Positions 1-12,030 of a stretch of DNA of 64,000 bases are shown piece after piece (the stretch's first letter is position 1; each line of letters starts with the position of its first letter). The position numbers and the translations under genes are program-made. Source of the stretch: Marisa cornuarietis. Its lineage: Eukaryota; Mollusca; Gastropoda; Architaenioglossa; Ampullariidae. Where the stretch lies: the NCBI GenBank assembly GCA_004794655.1, contig SMMW01000123.1, positions 605,501 to 669,500 of the forward strand, given 5' to 3'. A model generated the notes under the pieces. It worked only from the letters and a program-made list of their open reading frames with translations, searched no databases and was not told the DNA's origin.

Positions 1-1
1 A

Positions 2-1997
2 GGAGAGTGTTACAATAATACACTGATAACACTGTTCCCAGAGCAAGTTCACCTGCTCAACACGGCTCCTAGTAGAGTCTTTCTGGCCGGACCCCCCGGT
101 ACAGGTAAAACCGTGGTGCTTCAACTAAAGGGTACAGAATGGCTGCAACATGGCCACGATGTCCACATTGTGGGTACTAGTGTGTGCAGTCATGCAGTGT
201 GCTACATGTTGTACCACGTGATGCAGCAAACTGTAAACAGCCACGTGACCAAAGCAACAGCATGTGGCCGGCTCCATCTTCTTCAGTATGATTTTTCAAC
301 AGAACAGAGTGTGGAGAAGGCCCTCAATGACCTGTCGCAAGCTGCGAGGGGAGGACCACTGTATATCATCGCTGATGAAGTCTTGTCTCAGTAAGTTGCA
401 CGTGGTTATTGAAACTTAGATGAGTCTAGCTCAGAAAAAGGATGTTTCAAGTGCGAGATTACATCAGCGGTACATCCAAAAAACTTATACACAATATACT
501 CAATTATTAATTAATTAATTAATTGGTACACGCACTCGGGTAGACACACGTCATAACAAAACTCAGTTAAGACTGAGAGATGTCACATGTGATGACAGTA
601 CAGAATTTTTATGTTTGAATATTAGTTTTTTAACCAGTGTCGCCGCCTTGTTGAGTGAATGAAACAGGATTACGCCTCAGCTTATCTCCTTTCAGCTTTA
701 TCCCAGTCTGTCTGTCCCCCACTTCTTCAACAAGACCTTTGTCTCTCGTCTATCTCATCCTCTTGCTTTCTTTTTGTCGTCTTTTCTCTCAAACGACAGC
801 GACGCACACTAAAGCATCCGTTATACAAACACAGATGACTGACAGTTGGCAGTGAAACGCGTGTAATGCTGTCCTCTGTTGCACTCATATCTGTTGCAGG
901 TCTAATTTCAAGAATTTTTGTATTAAGTTACTGGCTCAAGTTCCAGATCTCCATCTTTGGGGGACTTCTCGTAACGAAAAACCTCTACCCGACGGTTGGC
1001 CCGTACACAATTTTACCAGACCCCTCCGCTCTCCTCCAGTGGTAGTCAGGGAAGTTGAGCAAGATGTGGAATTCACTTTGCTCCAGGAAGTCCAGCCGTA
1101 CAGTCAGCGTCATGTGGCCGACCACACAGACGGCCCGCCAGTCAAGATAATTCATCACGGAGGTGAAGGTCACGTGGGTTTAACTCTTGTCGACTGTCTC
1201 AAGTGTGGGCAGGATGTGGCCAGCCTTCTACACAGCTTCCATGCTGGTAGTCAAGGTAGGCATCAGGACTGAGCAATTTAACATGTAATATTATTTATAT
1301 GCTAATGTGATTATTGATGACAGATTGTGGAAATATATCTTTCTCTGATACCTCTATCATTATATATATATATAGAGAGAGAGAGTCCAGTCATACAATC
1401 ACCGTAGTGAGTTCTGTGTGTGTATATATAAATATGAGATAATGAGATGTATATATATAAATATTATAAATGTGTGTAAATGTCCGTCACGTGACTTGAA
1501 TGAAATGAGTGAATTCACTGTTTTCAACAGTAAATGCCGCAGGAAGGACCGGGACCTCTGCATCTGTCACTATGAATAGTACCTCACCGACCTGCCTGAA
1601 GTGGAGTGATATGATAGTTCTCCACTCGTTCGTAGTTACCGAAGACTCTCAGTTCATCAAAGTTCTCTCAGACTCGGGGATCCCAGTCCGCCTGCTGACG
1701 GATAATGACAAGGAGGACCTGGCCGTGGCCCGCAGTGACGTGGTGTGGGTGTCGTATGGAAATAACATTTTGGGTCTCGAGAGAAAAGTAGTCGTGTGTA
1801 TGGAGGATATGGACAAGGGTATTCGGTCTAGCCACATGTCACGATGCATGGCACAGCTCGTGATTGTGAGTATCAACCGAATGAATCGTCTAACCTTTGG
1901 CATTCGCTCGCGCACTGGGTACCAACGTACTAACCCATTCTATCCAAGGCAGTTCTACCAGCGTATGGGACTTGGACGACACAAGTACTTTTCTTAA
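2..1997 (+). CDS. P-loop / SF1 helicase-like protein, 3' part (partial)
   Basis: Three coding exons join in one frame with consensus junctions: exon 2-390 (donor GTAAGT at 391), exon 900-1255 (acceptor ending at 899, donor GTAGG at 1256) and exon 1531-1997 (acceptor CAACAG ending at 1530, stop TAA). Phases agree at both junctions (2, then 1). The first exon carries a Walker A motif GPPGTGKT (about bases 92-115) and ends with a Walker B-like IIADE. The last exon has GLERKVVV and MSRCMAQL, positioned like motifs V and VI of UvrD/SF1 helicase C-terminal domains. The middle exon has PVHNFTRPLRSPP followed by a small block with paired cysteines (DCLKCG). I associate this architecture with an uncharacterised family in molluscan genomes; that is recall, not a search. 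The role is unknown, but ATP-dependent nucleic-acid handling is a reasonable inference. The 5' end lies outside the window. Confidence 0.75.
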
Positions 1998-2845
1998 AAC
2001 GACTGATGGTCGTGAATCTGGCGCTCAGCTCCCTCCTCCAGTAGCAGAATGTATGTGTCCCCACTGAGGAATCAAGTCTTTAATTTGTTAGTCTATTCTC
2101 TATTGATTTCATCGTGAAGAGAAGACATTTTATTATTATGATTTCTGTTGCTTGCATTGATTTGGTGCCACGCCTCGAGCTTTTACGGCACATTTGAAAA
2201 CAAACTTCTGCGTTCTAAGCTCCTACTGAAAACATATGTATGTACGACCACCTGTTCCTGTGATACAGATGCTCTCTAGCTTTTTAGTTCACACCTGAGT
2301 AGCATTCATATCCACATTATGATGGCGGTTCCTTGCCGTCTGACTCAGTAGCAGAAGTGGTATACATGATTACTTATCTTTTTATTTCCGCAAGTGTAAG
2401 AAAGTTCCCCCCTCTAAGACAGGGAGTTATCATGATACAAAGGACGGGAGCCCAAAGCCACTAGCGAAAAGATGTGACGGGGGAACGATTTATTTAGGTG
2501 GAAGAGTGAAAATCTAGTTGGGTTATCCGATCCTAAATACCTAGGGACGTGTTTGTGCAGGGATGACTATCGGGGCCGTGCTAAACACGTTTTAAAAAGT
2601 GTAAATCCTTCAGTTTACCCGGGAGCATTAATGAATGATCAAAGCATCTTAAGTTTTACCTAACCCCCTACATTTTCCCACTCACAGTGAAGTTTTAACA
2701 AATGGCTGGAATCAACAAATTTTGCTGTGTTTTTTTCAAAGGTGTGAGTAATGGATGATTAATTGATGATCAACGAGTTTTACCAAACATGGTAACAGTA
2801 ACAGTTGGCAAGGATGAGAGGTAAAAGTCGTCTTATGATCATTTT
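1998..2845. other. Spacer, no gene seen
   Basis: This stretch follows the helicase-like gene and should include its 3'UTR. I see no convincing AATAAA close to the stop, no long open frame and no recognisable repeat. Confidence 0.5.
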
Positions 2846-2996
2846 AGGTCCTTATGGAGTGAGGTGTTAGAGACTAAACCTTTCCCGTGGCCAGCTGTAA
2901 GCTGCCTTATCTTCCCCAACTCTCCATGGAATCAGGTACCCACTCCCTCCAACCGGGTCGACTGGGGAAAGTTTACTGCGTTACACGGGTATCGAA
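2846..2996 (-). repeat. Truncated tRNA-derived SINE copy
   Basis: The body matches the SINE at 4565-4811 in the same orientation, sharing GGAGTGAGGTGTTA, the CTTCCCCAACYCTC block and GGGTCGACTGGGGAAAGTTT. The tRNA-like head is lost or badly decayed. A (GT)n tract follows directly. Confidence 0.65.
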
Positions 2997-3008
2997 ACAC
3001 CACGCCTC

Positions 3009-3009
<1 letters not shown>

Positions 3010-3057
<48 letters not shown>
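3010..3057 (+). repeat. (GT)n microsatellite
   Basis: A nearly pure GT dinucleotide tract of about 46 bp. It makes spurious poly-CV and poly-TH open frames that are not genes. Confidence 0.95.
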
Positions 3058-3058
<1 letters not shown>

Positions 3059-4020
3059 GTAGGTAGACTTATTGTTCATAGGTCCAGTGAAGAAGGATAC
3101 ATATTTATAGTCGGGAGCAGTTACAATTGCAACTATTCCAAAAAGGAAGCCGCCGAACAGAACCACACGATTGTCAGAAGGTTGCAGAGCGTCGTTGTAG
3201 CAGGAACACGGATTTTTTAAAACTGACTTCATTAAAGAAAACGAAAAAAAGTACAAAAAGGCTCAAGAAGTCATAAAAAACGAGGTTGTCACAAACAGTT
3301 TTTTTTTTAACTGGGAACAAAATACTATCAGCGTGTGAAACGCGAAGAGAAGTGTTCACTGGGCTGGTCGAGTTGCGACAGCTTAGAAAGACAGACGTGG
3401 GAGAGGTCGTGAAGAACAAGGCAACACAATAAACAGTAAGTCTACACGACTACACTCTAACCTGATCTTCACTGATTAAGCTTAGGGTTCTCAAGGTCAC
3501 ATACTGGCGTGTGTTTGAGAAAAATGATTCGCTGCTTTTGTTAGCTTGAGTAACGAGAGACCTTTCCCCAGACAGTCGATGAAAAGTCAGGTCTCTGAAT
3601 GTCAGGGATACACGTAGCACAGATACATACACTCTGTCCACACGTGCTCTTTCGAACAACAAACAGCAAAGATCTACCTGTGGGCTTCCCGATATTTTAT
3701 ACTGAGCGATTAACCTTTAGGGCCCAGGTGGATTTGACTTTGGGACGAGGTCGTCTTACATGGGGTCGATATGGTCATGGCGAGATCGGTTTCACTGAGA
3801 GATAACTCTGACTAAGCCATTAGCTCTACGGTTATATACTGTGCAGTACTGGATGTCAACAAAATGTACTAAAATAGGGCTGACTGTAATATTGCATTGT
3901 GTATGGATGGTTCTGTGTGTCGCTTCATTTACACGTGCTTGTCGTTGGATTGTCTCCCCTTGTGTTTTACAGTTGTTGCGATGTGAAGGCTTTACTACTT
4001 ACTGTACATTGTACGAGCTC
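3058..4020. other. Spacer, no gene seen
   Basis: Short open frames occur on both strands, but none shows a domain, a splice-consistent extension or similarity to anything I recognise. Confidence 0.5.
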
Positions 4021-4564
4021 ATAAAATTGTCAAGGATTGTATTTATGACCTCCCCTGCATGAACTACACATACTGTATACCTTCATTGCGATTTCATTAA
4101 CGGCCCAGTGCAAATGTATCGACTATACTTACCCCTTTATATGAACCTATTGGTAGAATCAATAAAGTAGTCAATGATCAATGAGCATTCTCTCTCTCTC
4201 TCTTTCTCTCTCTCTCTGGGTCCTACGGGTCTTCTGTCACGCATGACATAGTTCTTACTACACGATATCCGTTTGGTTATATTTTGCCCTTGTGTTGAAT
4301 AACAAGACCTGACAGAGATGCTAGAATGGCGCTGGATTGTGCGAACAGGAGATGGGCACAGAGCTGAGAATACCAACAACGACCGCAACAACCAAAGGTC
4401 CAACACAATGCAGCAAATTTGTAAAAACATTAGATTGTTTCATTGTTCTAATACTTTCTGATATCATATTATGTCATTCATCATTTCGTTCAATATCAAA
4501 CTACAGTAAAGATACAATTTACAATGAGCACAATATAATCAGTCTCTCAGCTTCCGATGAGAAA
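4021..4564. repeat. Tandem duplication, copy 1
   Basis: About 544 bp that reappears in the same orientation and order at 4813-5357. Shared landmarks are CATTAACG(G/A)CC, CAATGATCAATG, a CT-rich tract, GACAGAGATGCTAGAATGGC, CATTCATCATTTCGTT and ATATCAAACTACAGTAAAGA. The copies have diverged noticeably, including in the CT tract length. Confidence 0.85.
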
Positions 4565-4811
4565 GTAAGGTAAAGGTAAAGGTCATCCCATAACCTGTTC
4601 AGGTGGTAGGGGAGTGAGGTGTTACAGACCCCACTTTTCTCGGGGCCAGCTTTTACCTGAGGGTGGTGCCAATCTCATCTCCCTCGCTGCCTTACCTTCC
4701 CCAACCCTCTATGGAGTCAGGTACCCATTCCCGTCAGCTGGGTCGACTGGGGGAAGTTTGCTGCGCTTATCGGGAATTGAACCTGCGCTCTAACCACTCG
4801 GCCATCCGCTT
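4565..4811 (-). mobile_element. tRNA-derived SINE
   Basis: Read on the minus strand, the element begins AAGCGGATGGCCGAGTGG. It has a pol III box A (TGGCCGAGTGG, 4794-4804) and a box B (GGTTCAATTCC, 4773-4783) in tRNA-like spacing. A tRNA-unrelated body follows, ending in a short CCTTTA-type tail at 4565-4580. The head looks derived from a tRNA with a Leu/Ser-like arm. It sits exactly between the two copies of a 544-bp duplication. A clear target-site duplication was not seen. Confidence 0.85.
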
Positions 4812-4812
4812 C

Positions 4813-5357
4813 CATAACAATGTCGAGGATTGTAATTGACCTCTTCTGAATGAATTACCCATGCTGTACACTTCCATTACTCTTTCATTAACGACCAAGT
4901 GCAAATGTATTGATCAGTTGCCCCTTGAAATGAACCGAATATTGGAATCAATAAATAGTCAATGATCAATGGTCAGTCTTTCTCTCTCTTTCTTTCTCTC
5001 TCTCTCTCTCTCTGTGGGTCGTACGGGTCCGTTATGACGCGTGGCGTACCCCTGTTACTACCCGGTGTCCATTGGGTCAAAGTTCACCCTTGTGTTGATG
5101 CACGTGACCTGACAGAGATGCTAGAATGGCGCTGGTTTGTGTGAGCAGAAGGTGGGGACAGAGTGCTGGGAATGACAACAACGACGACGGCAACGATCAA
5201 ATATTCAACAAACATCCAATAAATTTGCAAAAAATTAATTGTTTTAATACTTTCTGATATTATGTTAATGTCATTCATCATTTCGTTTGATATCAAACTA
5301 CAGTAAAGATGTCATTTACAATGGGCACAATATTTCAGTCTGTAAGTTTCCGCTGAG
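4813..5357. repeat. Tandem duplication, copy 2
   Basis: Second copy of the 4021-4564 sequence, collinear with it from (G/A)TTGTCAAGGATTG-like sequence to the TTCCGCTGAGAAA end. It begins immediately after the SINE. Confidence 0.85.
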
Positions 5358-6315
5358 AAAAATAACTTCAAAAGCAACTTGAAATACAAAATGGCAGCTT
5401 CTTATTTTTCCCAAGTGAGTACCTGTTCAGCTGTCTTGGAGATGTTTATGACTTTATTGACTACGGAGTTCATTTATTAATGAGGGATGTATTGAGACCA
5501 AATGTATTGACATCCATAAATATCCTCCACAGTTAATCACCAGTAGCCAGTCAATGTAAATGTAAAATACTAAGATTAAGTCCTATGACTTCCCGATAAC
5601 TTTGTGACACAAGTAAATATCTCCTCTACATAATAATTCCTTATGAATTTCCAGTAATTTGTGACAGGTTTGAATTTGAGGCAAAGGTGTAATGCAAAAC
5701 TGAAGTGTTCGCACATTTTAATACATCACAACATTAGTATTTGGTTTCGTGTCCCACTTTAGGTCGCCTTCCTTTTCTTCCTTTGCACACGAAAGCCTGA
5801 AAGATGGTCAGAAGTCAGTTTACAGGAGAGATTGGTTGGTTGGTGTTGGCTCCTCCATGTAAATTCTTTCTTTATTTCAGAGCTTCCCTTGACTGTCTGT
5901 AGGCCGCACTGTACATTGATGGAGACATATCTGTGCAGTTGCCAACGAGGTTTTTGCTTTTGGTTATTTTTCTGTGCAAGCCAAAGGTAGTCGTGGAGTA
6001 CAGGAATGATCAAAAGATACTTTGTCATCTTCTGAAGCGGGTGTGACCAACATTAGTTACTACAGACAGCAGTCACTGATGATGGAGGAGGGTATGGTAT
6101 GCGAGCAAATCATGAGTTTTTAAGCATCGACATTCGTGTTTTCTTTTCTCGGTGTTTAGACCCGAGTCTTGCCTTTTGCAAAATGAGGTTAAATCGTGGC
6201 TAATATTTGGTTCTGGCTTGAATACATTTAAAGAAACACGTAAATATAACAGAAAACATAAAGTTGTTGACATTTCTGAACATAGCGTCTTGTAAGGACG
6301 GAATGAGAGGAAAGC
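5358..6315. other. Spacer, no gene seen
   Basis: AT-rich sequence with a few short open frames and no recognisable domain or repeat. Confidence 0.5.
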
Positions 6316-6316
6316 G

Positions 6317-6318
<2 letters not shown>

Positions 6319-6397
<79 letters not shown>

Positions 6398-6452
6398 GTC
6401 GTCGTCGTCGTCGTCGTCGTCATGGTCATCGTCGTCATCGTCGTCATCATCT
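6319..6452 (+). repeat. (ATC)n-(GTC)n microsatellite
   Basis: About 26 ATC repeats run into GTC repeats and an interrupted mix of both. Reading frames through it give poly-Ser, poly-Met or poly-Asp-like artefacts. Confidence 0.95.
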
Positions 6453-7033
6453 AGGTCACTATTACTAGTAATTAGCCACTAAAACACAATATTTCTTTTG
6501 AAATTTTAAGAACGGAGATATGGAAATTAAGAAAGCGTACAGTTTTATAAGCTTTGGGCCGCTAAATTCGTGGACAGCAAAGAGGTATGTATTAACTTTG
6601 TTGACTGGAGATTTGTCCAGCATTTTCAAACACAATCAACATTGATGTGGAGATCACCAAAGTACTTGTGCCGGCGGTGGAGGGTGAAAATGCGCTACGA
6701 ACACAACCGCAAAGCCACCTTTAATGACCTTGTTATCGTTATGGCCAAGAAGGAGACCCTTTCCCAAGACCGACGGTCCTAGCGCAGCTACCTCACCAAG
6801 ATGCCCCATGGACCATTTCTGAGCGGCCACAGGAGCCCTCACTGAGGTGCCCCATGAGCCCTCAATAAAGTACCCAAATGCCGCTGAGACCAGACGCGTG
6901 ATAGCAGCAACAAGGCCAGAGTATCCTCCCTTGTCAGCCTCTAACTTTGTCAAGTATACTCCCCATGTCGGAGACTTGCGGGGTCCGGACTGGCCACTCT
7001 AAACCCATCACCACCGGCACTAAGCCTTTTAAT
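6453..7033. other. Spacer, no gene seen
   Basis: No gene or domain recognised. Open frames overlap on both strands without supporting motifs. Confidence 0.45.
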
Positions 7034-7190
7034 GTCAGTCAGTCAGTCAGTCAGTCGACCAGTCCAGTCTTTGATGTTCGTAAGTCAGTTCTTTCTCTGA
7101 CCACCGCGGCGTCCACCACCCTCCAAGGTGCCTTGAAGGACAGTCTTCGACAGGGTGTCGTGCCGGGTCACCTAGCCTAAAAGGCCATCA
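7034..7190 (-). mobile_element. LINE 3' fragment (endonuclease-RT type)
   Basis: A (CAGT)n tract, the 3' tail when read on the minus strand, is followed by sequence matching the C-terminal coding region of the LINE at 42758-43716. The shared stretch includes CCAGTCCAGTCTTTGA, TCTCTGACCACCGCGGCGTC and TGTCGTGCCGGGT. An internal piece between tail and body is missing relative to that copy. Confidence 0.8.
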
Positions 7191-8262
7191 GAAGCCCCAG
7201 ACAGGTGGACTTTGGCAAGGACTTGAAGAATCGGTGGCACAGCGCTATGCGAGTTAGAACTAGCACATACATAACTCACGGGGTCAGTAGAGACCTGGCT
7301 GCAGACAACATTGATGTGAGTTTCATGAGTCAGTAACATCAAGATTTATGTGGGTGTATTACATAGATAAGTTACTAATTTAATTGTTTTAATTCACTGT
7401 GTTCAAGAATCAACAAGCAGCACCCATACACTTGTCCTGTATCGTCTCATTGTAATCGCTGTCTTCGTCAACATTTTAACCAGTACCAGTATGTTTATCG
7501 TATTTCTCATTATTGTTATCTTTGTCATAATCATCACCATCTACATTATCAGTATCACTAGCACTGGCATAATAATAATAATAATTATAAAGAAGAAGTA
7601 AAAGATAAAGAAGATAAAGAAGTAAGAGGTAAAGATAAAGAAGATAAAGAAGAAGAAAGAAGAAGTAAAAAATAAGCAAAAAAGCATGTTTATCATGAAA
7701 CAACCTCCGCTCTGGTATCTACGGAAAATTCAACGACTATGTTTTAGTCTTGTTCTTCGTGTAACTCTCTCCTTACTACTCACCCACAAAGGTAGAGACA
7801 GAGACAACATGTAGATTGTTCCCGTTGCCACTTACCACGAGTAAACAATAAACTGACTTCTCGGATGTCCGCTAGACCCACGCTTGCCTTCTTTTTAACC
7901 CGCATCTTCTTACTCTTAGTGAAACAAGTGAGATTCAAAGCTCACACAAGACATTGTCAAGCTATGAAAGGTGGAGGTAGTCCCTACTACTCTCGGAGGT
8001 CGCATTTACCTGAGCTTTTTACAAGGGCAGTAAACATTGACTCATTCCCTACCTCTCCTCCATCAACCCTATAAGTGATCAATACCCAGATAACCCAGCT
8101 AGAAGATCGATACCACGCCACATGGGTACTGTACCGGCTATTGAGGGCAAAATATATTTTCTACCACATCATTAGTCAAACACAGTCAATTAGCTTTATA
8201 GTCAGCCTTTCACGCAGCTAAATAATATCTCAAAAGAAATTATTTCATCCCAGTTTGGGGTT
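7191..8262. other. Spacer downstream of GPCR 1
   Basis: Contains a short ATA/AAG-rich low-complexity patch (about 7568-7680). No gene was recognised. It should include the 3'UTR of the minus-strand receptor at 8263-9312. Confidence 0.5.
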
Positions 8263-9312
8263 TTACCTCTTGTTAATGAATGTATTATAACAGCCGAACA
8301 ACATAAGAACATCTTTTCGGAAGCGGGTTGACCTGAGGAAGTAGACAAAAAAACTCATCAAGCTGTTAAGACAAGAGAACTGATTAGCCGTTAATGTCGA
8401 TAACCAGAAAAAATTGTAGTACGTGTAGTAAGGTCGTTCAACTGATGCGTTTTCTACTAGGAAAGTGGCGAGGTAGAAGACGACCCAGGGGATAGTGGTG
8501 AGGATGTAGACACAGGAGACAACTACAAGCATCTTAGTCAGCGCCGTCTGCTGGACTTGACCTCTGACACTGCTGCGGCTCGCCTGTCCTCGCCACCTCA
8601 TGGCAGTCTTCAGTCTGACAACCGTCAGGCCAGTGGACAGACCTGTGACTACAAACGTTGTTAGCGGCAAGACACTCGTCATAATTATGCTTTGTAACAC
8701 ATCGACTAACATTGCATTATTTGTGTAGAAATCAGACAAGGCAATAACAAACTTTGCCGAGCTGTTGCTGACTTTAATTACTGTAAATGTGGCGGGTGTA
8801 GTTAGAAACGCCACCTGGGTAAGACAGACAATGCCAACAATTGTCACCGCCATGTTGCGAGTACTGATCAAAGAGGCCGCCTTCAATGGGAAAACTACAC
8901 ACAGACATCGCTCTACAGCTATCACCATGGTGATGCACCCAGCAGCACTTCGAAATCCTTGATTTACTCCACAGGCGGCTGCTAGAAGGAACTCAAAGGC
9001 ACCGCCATATCTAACAGGGTCGACTTCCGCCAGAAAATGGCCAACACCATAGACGACAGAGACGAGCAGGAGACTGAGGTCGACCAGTGACAGAGCAAAG
9101 AGACAGACGTTCATGCGGTCCCCAAGTCCCTGGCGCCAGAAGACCACACAGCTGATGATGTTGGACGGTACACCCACAACCACAATAACTGGCTTGGTGA
9201 CAGTGTTTATGATAAACAGCATCATTTGGTAGTCTGAATAAGAAACCACGTCCAGTGGGTTGTCCCATGGTCCAAAGCCATAGCTGGCAAATGTAGAAGT
9301 GTAGTTGTACAT
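8263..9312 (-). CDS. Rhodopsin-class chemosensory-like GPCR 1
   Basis: An intronless 349-residue frame with seven hydrophobic segments, the usual length for class A receptors. The N-terminus has an N-glycosylation site (NYT, residue 3) and the cluster signature PWDNPLD. TM1 has GVPSNII, TM2 LSLVDLS with the conserved Asp, the TM3 end VIAVERC in place of DRY, TM6 TTIPWVVFY, and TM7 CLNSLMSFFVYF in place of NPxxY. A basic helix 8 (RSTRFRKDV) follows. The start ATG is the first in frame and aligns with GPCR 2 residue 4. It is the most divergent of five paralogues with GPCR 2. The family resembles gastropod chemosensory receptors, so an odorant or contact-chemical receptor at the plasma membrane is inferred; a peptide receptor is the alternative. 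Confidence 0.85.
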   Translation of the reverse strand: MYNYTSTFASYGFGPWDNPLDVVSYSDYQMMLFIINTVTKPVIVVVGVPSNIISCVVFWRQGLGDRMNVCLFALSLVDLSLLLVSVVYGVGHFLAEVDPVRYGGAFEFLLAAACGVNQGFRSAAGCITMVIAVERCLCVVFPLKAASLISTRNMAVTIVGIVCLTQVAFLTTPATFTVIKVSNSSAKFVIALSDFYTNNAMLVDVLQSIIMTSVLPLTTFVVTGLSTGLTVVRLKTAMRWRGQASRSSVRGQVQQTALTKMLVVVSCVYILTTIPWVVFYLATFLVENASVERPYYTYYNFFWLSTLTANQFSCLNSLMSFFVYFLRSTRFRKDVLMLFGCYNTFINKR

Positions 9313-11254
9313 GGTTGGAAATATTCCTTGCAGTCGACAAACTCAGGAAAATATTGTCATACATGTAAAGAAAACCTAGCTTAGGGCTCTGATTTTCTAT
9401 TTATAAACTAATGTTTTTCAAAGACAAGAAGAAGCAGAATAATTTGATGAACATCATAATTGTCATACACCATGTTAGCTGACTGTCTTCTTCTAGAAAA
9501 CAGATTTGCTTGGCTTTACTGGTGTGAAGATGTGTTTATCATCAATGGGTTGACACTCATGGAAGTCACGCTTCCGTAAGACTGAAGCTTGAATAAAATC
9601 TTCGAGATACACAAATCCTTCTTCAAGTACAAATATCGCCAAACTCACACAGATGAAGGTCTGTAAGGGCAGAGTTGAACAACCCTCCAGTAACTTCCAG
9701 TTGTACACACTCAGTCTTCGAACTAGAAACACTCTATGCCTCTTACATTATGGAATGACTGATATCAAAGTTAAATAAAACCAAAATAATAATAGTAATT
9801 GTACAAAGCGTCATTATCTTATTTTGCATTCCCATAACTGTTTCGTAAATTATTAAAAGGCAATGTTTTAATCTCTTTAAATCTAAAGAGATTTAAATCT
9901 TTCTAAATCCTTTTCTAAAACCCATGCACCACAACCTTTTTCACTATCCAACCTTTTCGTTATAGAAGACAGTTTATAGTATTTCCATCCTTGAAAAAAG
10001 CTTGAAGAGTAATTAACCAGTCACAGTCCGGCCTCTTTCTTCACAGAGTGACTGATTCCTCTTGTCTCATTCTCTCTCTCTCACACCCCCCCCTGCTGCC
10101 TCAATGATGTAATCATGAAGATATCGCACTCAAGAAATTTCTAAAACGAACCCCTTGTCCAATCAGTCGGTGTAATTACACTAGGAACCTGTATATTAGA
10201 CTAGCATATCTGCAGGCACAATTGATCAGTTCTTTCCTGTGAAGGAGGGACAGAATACTCAACAAGAATGACTATTTAAATGGATGGCAAGCTAACATAA
10301 AAATCAGGACCTTACTGTAAGACTTCTTACTTTAATTAAGTTTAAATGTCAATGCTTCCTCCTCCATCCCCTTAAAATAAAAATTCCCGTATTCCAGTTC
10401 TTAAAAATATAAGCACAGCCTGGTCAATAAATATAGAAAAAAACATTTCCGCTAAAGGATTTTTAAAATTGAGTAGGTCGGCGTTTGCAAGTATCATCCA
10501 GCAATCAATACATACCATATGTAGTATCTTTTCTGTAAAATATTCTTTTTCTAATTAACAGGTGAAAAAATTCTTTGTTGGTATAGATATATAACTGTAA
10601 ATTTGTTATTTTTTATTTTTGAGTAAATTAATGAGTAAAATTCGTTCCAAAATTATTTCCGCATCATACAAAAACACAATTAAATGCTATTGGTAGGAAG
10701 CCCATATGTAACCTACAAATGGCAGATGACACTTAGACCTGATGACAGGCACCACCAGCAAACTGTTAGACTTTACCACCATATAGATATAGATAAAGTG
10801 CGAATGCACGGGATGAAGACTTACACTAACGACCGACAAAAGAAACAAAACAAAGAAAGCTTTCAAGTACAAAGAAGTGAGCTGTACATCAGGAACAGAA
10901 TGAAGGCAGGTAGGGGGCGCTGGATGGAGGGTCAATGCAGGACCGTAGAGGAAAGAGGGAATGGCACGAGTTAACAGCCAACTACGAAGGACCCTCACCA
11001 AGACAGGTCAATACAAGACTTTATTCATCGCAAATAGCAGTGGCCGCCTATTTATAGAAAGTACTCCCGTAATTAACTCATGATCTCGCGCAAGTCATCG
11101 AAGAGCTGCATGAGCTCAATGAGCACAATACTGCTACAGCTTCGTGCCCCAAGACAGTAGGCGTGCAGCCTGTCACCTGTGGGGCTCTTCTTGAAGAACA
11201 TCATACCTGAAGCCCTCCACTGCAGCACACTTCCATTTCTGTCAATAAAAGGCT
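9313..11254. other. Upstream flank of GPCR 1 and spacer
   Basis: AT-rich sequence that should hold the GPCR 1 promoter. Short open frames at 9493-9732 (-), 10684-10974 (+) and 10687-11001 (-) show no domain. No TATA box could be assigned with confidence. Confidence 0.4.
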
Positions 11255-12030
11255 GAACAGTAACCTACCCGTTGCACACGACATCGATCTGACAGCAGGC
11301 AGCAACAGAGAAGTGCGAGACCTCACCCACGGATTGACAGACAGTTCCAACTCATATAAAGCGGAGGCCAGAGCTGACGAGAGTAAAGTCGTGGTCGATA
11401 GTAACGGCAAAGCAGAGATCTACAGGACGGGGCTACATCTCCAAGAGGTAAGCAGTTTTAAGCACTCGGGCCACCCTCTCTAATAAGTGTAGCTCCACGA
11501 CTAACATCCCCATCAGATCGCGACCGCAGTGACGACAATTGGTAGGTTGGCGAGGGTCTGGGGCAGCCATAACATCGTGTTTGCTTCAAGCTGCCTTCTG
11601 TGCAAGTAACCATCCTACTTTACGGAACTAAATCATAGACTATGGTTGCTGGCACGGAGAGGAGAATCCAGGTATTCAAAACAAGCGCATGAGAAGACTT
11701 CTCCGGATCTTGTACAGAGAACATAAAACTAATGACTGGCTTGGTACGAAGCACAGTACACTACCCATAGGAAACCAGGAACCTCTGCTTCCAGCAGTCA
11801 TGCGGAATGAGGTGGTCTGGTGGGGTCATGTGACCAGGCTCAACATTTTGTCGAATATTGACCTTCAATTTACTTTGATGGACGGTCAAAGTAGCGGTGG
11901 CCAGAGGAAGAAATGGCTGACGGGAGTAGACTGGTCGTCCAGTGCCTGCTCTCACCCAAGACAGGTTTGTCGGGTGCTACGTCTACCCATGTACCTCCCT
12001 ACCTCCACATCTGCCGGCAGTAGTCAATGG
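11255..12030 (+). mobile_element. Decayed LINE fragment (endonuclease-RT type)
   Basis: Translation in shifting frames gives a degraded RT active-site neighbourhood (HDIDL where FADDIDL is expected), then an ESKVVVDSNGKAEIY stretch. From 11689 it reads RRLLRILYREHKTNDW, followed by GHVTRLN and GGQRKKWLT. These match the C-terminal part of the LINE at 42758-43716. Frameshifts and stops show it is dead. It ends in an ATGAATAAA-rich tail rather than (GACT)n. Confidence 0.8.

Noticed and set aside
6073..6482. Long poly-Met and poly-Ser open frames on both strands
   Set aside because: They are translations of the ATC/GTC microsatellite at 6319-6452, with no conserved flanking protein sequence.
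8765..8962. Plus-strand ORF opposite GPCR 1, with counterparts opposite GPCR 3
   Set aside because: It is the antisense shadow of receptor coding sequence and has no independent support.
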